A stretch of DNA of 64,000 nt. It comes from Bradyrhizobium agreste. GTDB lineage: Bacteria; Pseudomonadota; Alphaproteobacteria; Rhizobiales; Xanthobacteraceae. The notes under the pieces are model-generated. The model was not told the DNA's origin and searched no databases. It was given only the letters and a program-made list of their open reading frames with translations. The DNA is taken from NCBI RefSeq assembly GCF_016031625.1, contig NZ_JACCHP010000007.1:310001-374000 (forward strand). Direction: 5' to 3'. Positions 61,449 to 64,000 of the stretch are shown here, in pieces (position 1 is the first letter of the stretch; each line of letters starts with the position of its first letter). The position numbers were made by a program, and so were the translations under genes.

Positions 61449-61553
61449 AGCGGAGTATGGGTAACGGTGGAGTTTGCCTTGACTCCGCTCTGTCAAATCC
61501 CGAAAAAGCGCTCCAATTCCCGCGAAACCACGCGCTCCCCAGAGGAAATCACG

Positions 61554-62399
61554 ATGTCCCTTGCAGCCCTCGAATCCACGATCAACAGCGCCTTCGAGGC
61601 GCGTGAGACCATCTCGACCACGACCAAGGGCGAGGTGCGCGAGGCCGTGGACCAGTCGCTGGAGATCCTGGACAAGGGCGAGGCCCGCGTTGCCGAGCGC
61701 GGGAGCGACGGCAAGTGGAAGGTCAATCAATGGCTGAAGAAGGCCGTGCTGCTGTCGTTCCGCCTCAACGACATGGGCGTCATTCCCGGCGGCCCGGGCA
61801 AGGCGACCTGGTGGGACAAGGTGCCTTCCAAGTTCGAAGGCTGGGGCGAGAACCGTTTTCGCGATGCCGGCTTCCGCGCGGTGCCGGGCGCGGTGGTGCG
61901 CCGCTCGGCCTTCATCGCCAAGAACGTCGTCTTGATGCCGTCCTTCGTCAATCTCGGCGCCTATGTCGATGAGAGCACGATGGTCGACACCTGGGCCACC
62001 GTCGGCTCCTGTGCGCAGATCGGCAAGCGCGTGCACATCTCGGGCGGCGCCGGCATCGGCGGCGTGCTCGAGCCGCTGCAGGCCGAGCCCGTCATCATCG
62101 AGGACGATTGCTTCATCGGCGCGCGCAGCGAGGTCGCCGAAGGCGTGATCGTGCGCAAGGGCGCGGTGCTGGCGATGGGCGTGTTTCTGGGTGCCTCGAC
62201 CAAGATCGTCGACCGCGAGACCGGCGAGGTCTTCATGGGCGAAGTGCCGGAATATTCCGTGGTGGTGCCCGGCGCGCTGCCCGGCAAGCCGATGAAGAAC
62301 GGCCAGATCGGCCCGAGCACCGCCTGCGCCGTCATCGTCAAGCGCGTCGACGAACGCACGCGCTCCAAGACCAGCATCAACGAGCTGCTGCGGGATTGA
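61554..62399 (+). CDS. dapD: 2,3,4,5-tetrahydropyridine-2,6-dicarboxylate N-succinyltransferase
   Basis: The 281-aa protein transfers succinyl from succinyl-CoA to tetrahydrodipicolinate in the lysine/diaminopimelate pathway. A left-handed beta-helix of hexapeptide repeats occupies about residues 105-240 ([47 protein letters not shown]). Start 61554 has GAGGAAATCACG upstream. dapE follows 10 bp later, so the succinylase branch is one operon here. Confidence 0.96.
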   Translation: MSLAALESTINSAFEARETISTTTKGEVREAVDQSLEILDKGEARVAERGSDGKWKVNQWLKKAVLLSFRLNDMGVIPGGPGKATWWDKVPSKFEGWGENRFRDAGFRAVPGAVVRRSAFIAKNVVLMPSFVNLGAYVDESTMVDTWATVGSCAQIGKRVHISGGAGIGGVLEPLQAEPVIIEDDCFIGARSEVAEGVIVRKGAVLAMGVFLGASTKIVDRETGEVFMGEVPEYSVVVPGALPGKPMKNGQIGPSTACAVIVKRVDERTRSKTSINELLRD

Positions 62400-62409
62400 T
62401 CGCACGCGC

Positions 62410-63576
62410 ATGACCGACGCTCTCTCGATCGCCCGCGACCTCATCCGCTGCCCCTCGGTCACCCCTGCCGATGCCGGCGCGCTCGGGGTGCTCGAAAAAG
62501 CCCTGACAGCAGCCGGCTTCACCTGTCACCGCGTGACCTTCAGCGAGGAAGGCACCGCCGACGTCGACAATCTCTACGCGCGGATCGGCACCGAAGGCCC
62601 GCACATCACCTTCGCAGGCCACACCGACGTGGTGCCGCCGGGCGACGAGAGCGCCTGGAGCGTCGGTGCGTTCTCCGGCGAGGTGAAGGACGGCGTGCTG
62701 CATGGCCGCGGCGCGGTCGACATGAAGGGCGGCATCGCCTGCTCGGTCGCAGCGGTGCTGGAGCATCTCGCCGCCAATGGCGGCAAGCCGCGCGAGGACG
62801 GTGCGGGCTCGATCTCGTTCCTGATTACCGGCGACGAGGAAGACGTCTCCATCAACGGCACCATCAAGCTGCTCGAATGGGTCGCCGAGCGCGGCGAAAC
62901 ATTCGACCATTGCGTGCTCGGCGAACCTTCCAACGTCGAGACGCTCGGCGACACCATCAAGGTCGGCCGGCGCGGCTCGCAATCCGGCACGCTCGTCGTC
63001 GACGGCGTGCAGGGCCATGTCGCCTATCCGCACCGCGCCTCCAATCCGGTGCCGGATATTGCGCGGCTGATCGTGGCGATCTCCGACGAGCCGCTCGACC
63101 ACGGCAGCGCGCAGTTCCAGGCCTCCAATCTCGAATTCGTCTCGGTGGATGTCGGCAACAAGGCCTTCAACGTCATCCCCGGCGAGGCCCGCGCAAGATT
63201 CAACATCCGCTACAACGACAACCACACCCAGGCGAGCCTGCGCGAATTGGTGGAGACGCGCCTCGCCAAGGCCTGCGGCAACCGCATCAAGGCCCACATC
63301 GTCTGGGAGCCATCGAACTCGAACGTGTTCGTGACCAAGCCGGGGCCGTTCACCGATCTTGCGGTGTCCGCGATCGAAGAGGTGACGGGCCGCAAGCCCG
63401 AGCTGTCGACCTCGGGGGGCACCTCGGATGCGCGGTTTATTTCCAGCTATTGTCCCGTGATCGAGTTCGGCTTGGTCGGGCAGACCATGCACCAGATCGA
63501 CGAGCGCGTGCCGGTGGTCGATCTGGAAAAGCTGACGCGGGTGTATCGCGGGATTTTGGCGCGGTATTTTGCTTAG
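62410..63576 (+). CDS. dapE: Succinyl-diaminopimelate desuccinylase
   Basis: The 388-aa M20 zinc peptidase hydrolyses N-succinyl-LL-diaminopimelate. Metal ligands are visible: [10 protein letters not shown] (His/Asp), VDMKGG (Asp) and TGDEEDVS (Glu), with the last His near the C-terminus in [12 protein letters not shown]. Its predecessor in the pathway, dapD, is directly upstream. Confidence 0.96.
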   Translation: MTDALSIARDLIRCPSVTPADAGALGVLEKALTAAGFTCHRVTFSEEGTADVDNLYARIGTEGPHITFAGHTDVVPPGDESAWSVGAFSGEVKDGVLHGRGAVDMKGGIACSVAAVLEHLAANGGKPREDGAGSISFLITGDEEDVSINGTIKLLEWVAERGETFDHCVLGEPSNVETLGDTIKVGRRGSQSGTLVVDGVQGHVAYPHRASNPVPDIARLIVAISDEPLDHGSAQFQASNLEFVSVDVGNKAFNVIPGEARARFNIRYNDNHTQASLRELVETRLAKACGNRIKAHIVWEPSNSNVFVTKPGPFTDLAVSAIEEVTGRKPELSTSGGTSDARFISSYCPVIEFGLVGQTMHQIDERVPVVDLEKLTRVYRGILARYFA

Positions 63577-63600
63577 ACTGGATATCGCCAAACGTTCTGC

Positions 63601-63689
63601 CGTCATGCCCGGGTTTGCCCGGGCATCCACGTTCTTCGGCGCCACTAACAACAAGAACGTGGATGGCTGGGACAGGCCCGGCCATGACG
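63601..63689. repeat. Palindromic repeat (CGTCATGCCCGGG type)
   Basis: The left arm begins CGTCATGCCCGGGTTTGCCC and the right arm ends GGCCCGGCCATGACG, around a 20-bp centre between GTTCTTC and GAACGTGG. Same family as 57127 and 59423. It follows dapE and may act as its terminator. Confidence 0.85.
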
Positions 63690-63712
63690 ATGTGGAGAGA
63701 GCTTGGCAACCC

Positions 63713-64000
63713 TTACTGGATAATCGTGTCGTACAGATCCTTCCATTCGGGACTATCCCTGAGGATCAGCCTGACCTTCCACGTCCGAGACCAGTGCTTG
63801 ATATTGTGCTCGCGCTGTATGGCAGTTTGGATGTCTTCATAACGCTCGAAATAGACGAGTAGCTTAACGCCGTACTTCTTTGTGAAGCCAGGCACGAGTC
63901 CATTTCGATGCTCGTAGATGCGACGGACGATGTCACTCGTCACACCGACATACAGAATGCCGTTGGGTGCGCTTGCCATGATATAGACCCATCCGCCATG
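63713..64000 (-). CDS. GIY-YIG endonuclease-domain protein (5' end outside window)
   Basis: The visible part reads HGGWVYIMASAPNGILYVGV... on the reverse strand: VYI and YVG form the GIY-YIG motif. It is followed by RRIYEHRNGLVPGFTKKYGV (catalytic Arg, then His-Arg) and ERYEDIQTAIQREHNIKHWS (the Glu of the active site). Small stand-alone proteins of this kind are 90-100 aa, so little is missing beyond position 64000. The substrate is unknown; they are widespread in alphaproteobacteria. Confidence 0.88.
   Translation of the reverse strand, partial: HGGWVYIMASAPNGILYVGVTSDIVRRIYEHRNGLVPGFTKKYGVKLLVYFERYEDIQTAIQREHNIKHWSRTWKVRLILRDSPEWKDLYDTIIQ

Noticed and set aside
61554..63576. A dapA role for the DapA-like gene at 9231 in the same lysine operon
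   Set aside because: It is 52 kb away on the other strand, beside an oxidase and a GntR gene. Nothing ties it to dapD-dapE.

Overview
The window looks like chromosomal DNA of a Bradyrhizobium-type alphaproteobacterium (Nitrobacteraceae, Hyphomicrobiales). The reasons are high GC with strong GC bias at third codon positions, the gene order rpmH-rnpA-yidC-engB-DUF423-argB-(DUF1036)-HAD nucleotidase-dapD-dapE, DUF1236 and other secreted Gly/Ser-rich proteins, an Irr/ICE-like iron-control site, and many dispersed palindromic intergenic repeats. The assignment is by pattern recognition, not by a search.

Layout. 1-2.7 kb: end of a tightly coupled operon (VWA protein, XpaC-like protein, Tat-exported binding-protein-like protein). 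2.8-5.4 kb: SerA-like dehydrogenase and a triple-rhodanese protein. 5.5-9.1 kb: iron-uptake unit (TonB-dependent siderophore receptor and PepSY membrane protein) behind two tandem ICE-like boxes. 9.2-12.4 kb: catabolic-looking set (DapA-like lyase/aldolase divergent from an FAD oxidase and its FCD-GntR regulator). 12.7-14.7 kb: YgiQ-type radical SAM protein. 14.75-26.5 kb: accessory stretch with few genes, many small or broken ones and a recurring degenerate 22-bp motif. It carries a Crp-like regulator, an internally deleted ABC binding protein, a 1138-aa SAM-cyclase-ATPase-TPR protein, a lytic transglycosylase, a complete ABC binding protein and two related small coiled-coil proteins. 26.6-30.2 kb: atypical LuxR-type regulator with a long acidic/His-rich tail, an L,D-transpeptidase and an intact HigBA pair. 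30.4-37.7 kb: LLM oxidoreductase, VOC protein, Tat-exported class V aminotransferase, a 26-aa membrane peptide, and a run of small secreted proteins, three of them Gly/Ser-rich. 37.7-43 kb: polysaccharide locus (polymerase/ligase-like membrane protein, GH5 hydrolase, Wzz-like co-polymerase with a decayed kinase domain). 43.1-48.5 kb: a frameshifted monooxygenase pseudogene, then a carboxylate uptake and CoA-activation operon (TTT binding protein, ADP-forming acyl-CoA synthetase, enoyl-CoA hydratase) divergent from an IclR regulator with a perfect palindrome. 48.5-52.6 kb: lipoprotein, exported protein, a HigBA locus with a nonsense-mutated toxin, an Asp-nucleophile alpha/beta hydrolase, a tRNA-Arg-like pseudogene, queD and tRNA-Arg(ACG). 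52.8-64 kb: core genes (sensor kinase, rpmH, rnpA, yidC, engB, argB, dapD, dapE), separated by six palindromic repeats, ending in a partial GIY-YIG protein.

No CRISPR array, phage or complete insertion sequence was seen. Nothing here proves a wholly new system. The best candidates for a second look are the pseudo-receiver regulator with its long tail, the secreted Gly/Ser-rich gene set, the polysaccharide locus with a degenerate kinase, the decayed HigB toxin beside an intact antitoxin and operator, and the tandem ICE-like boxes.
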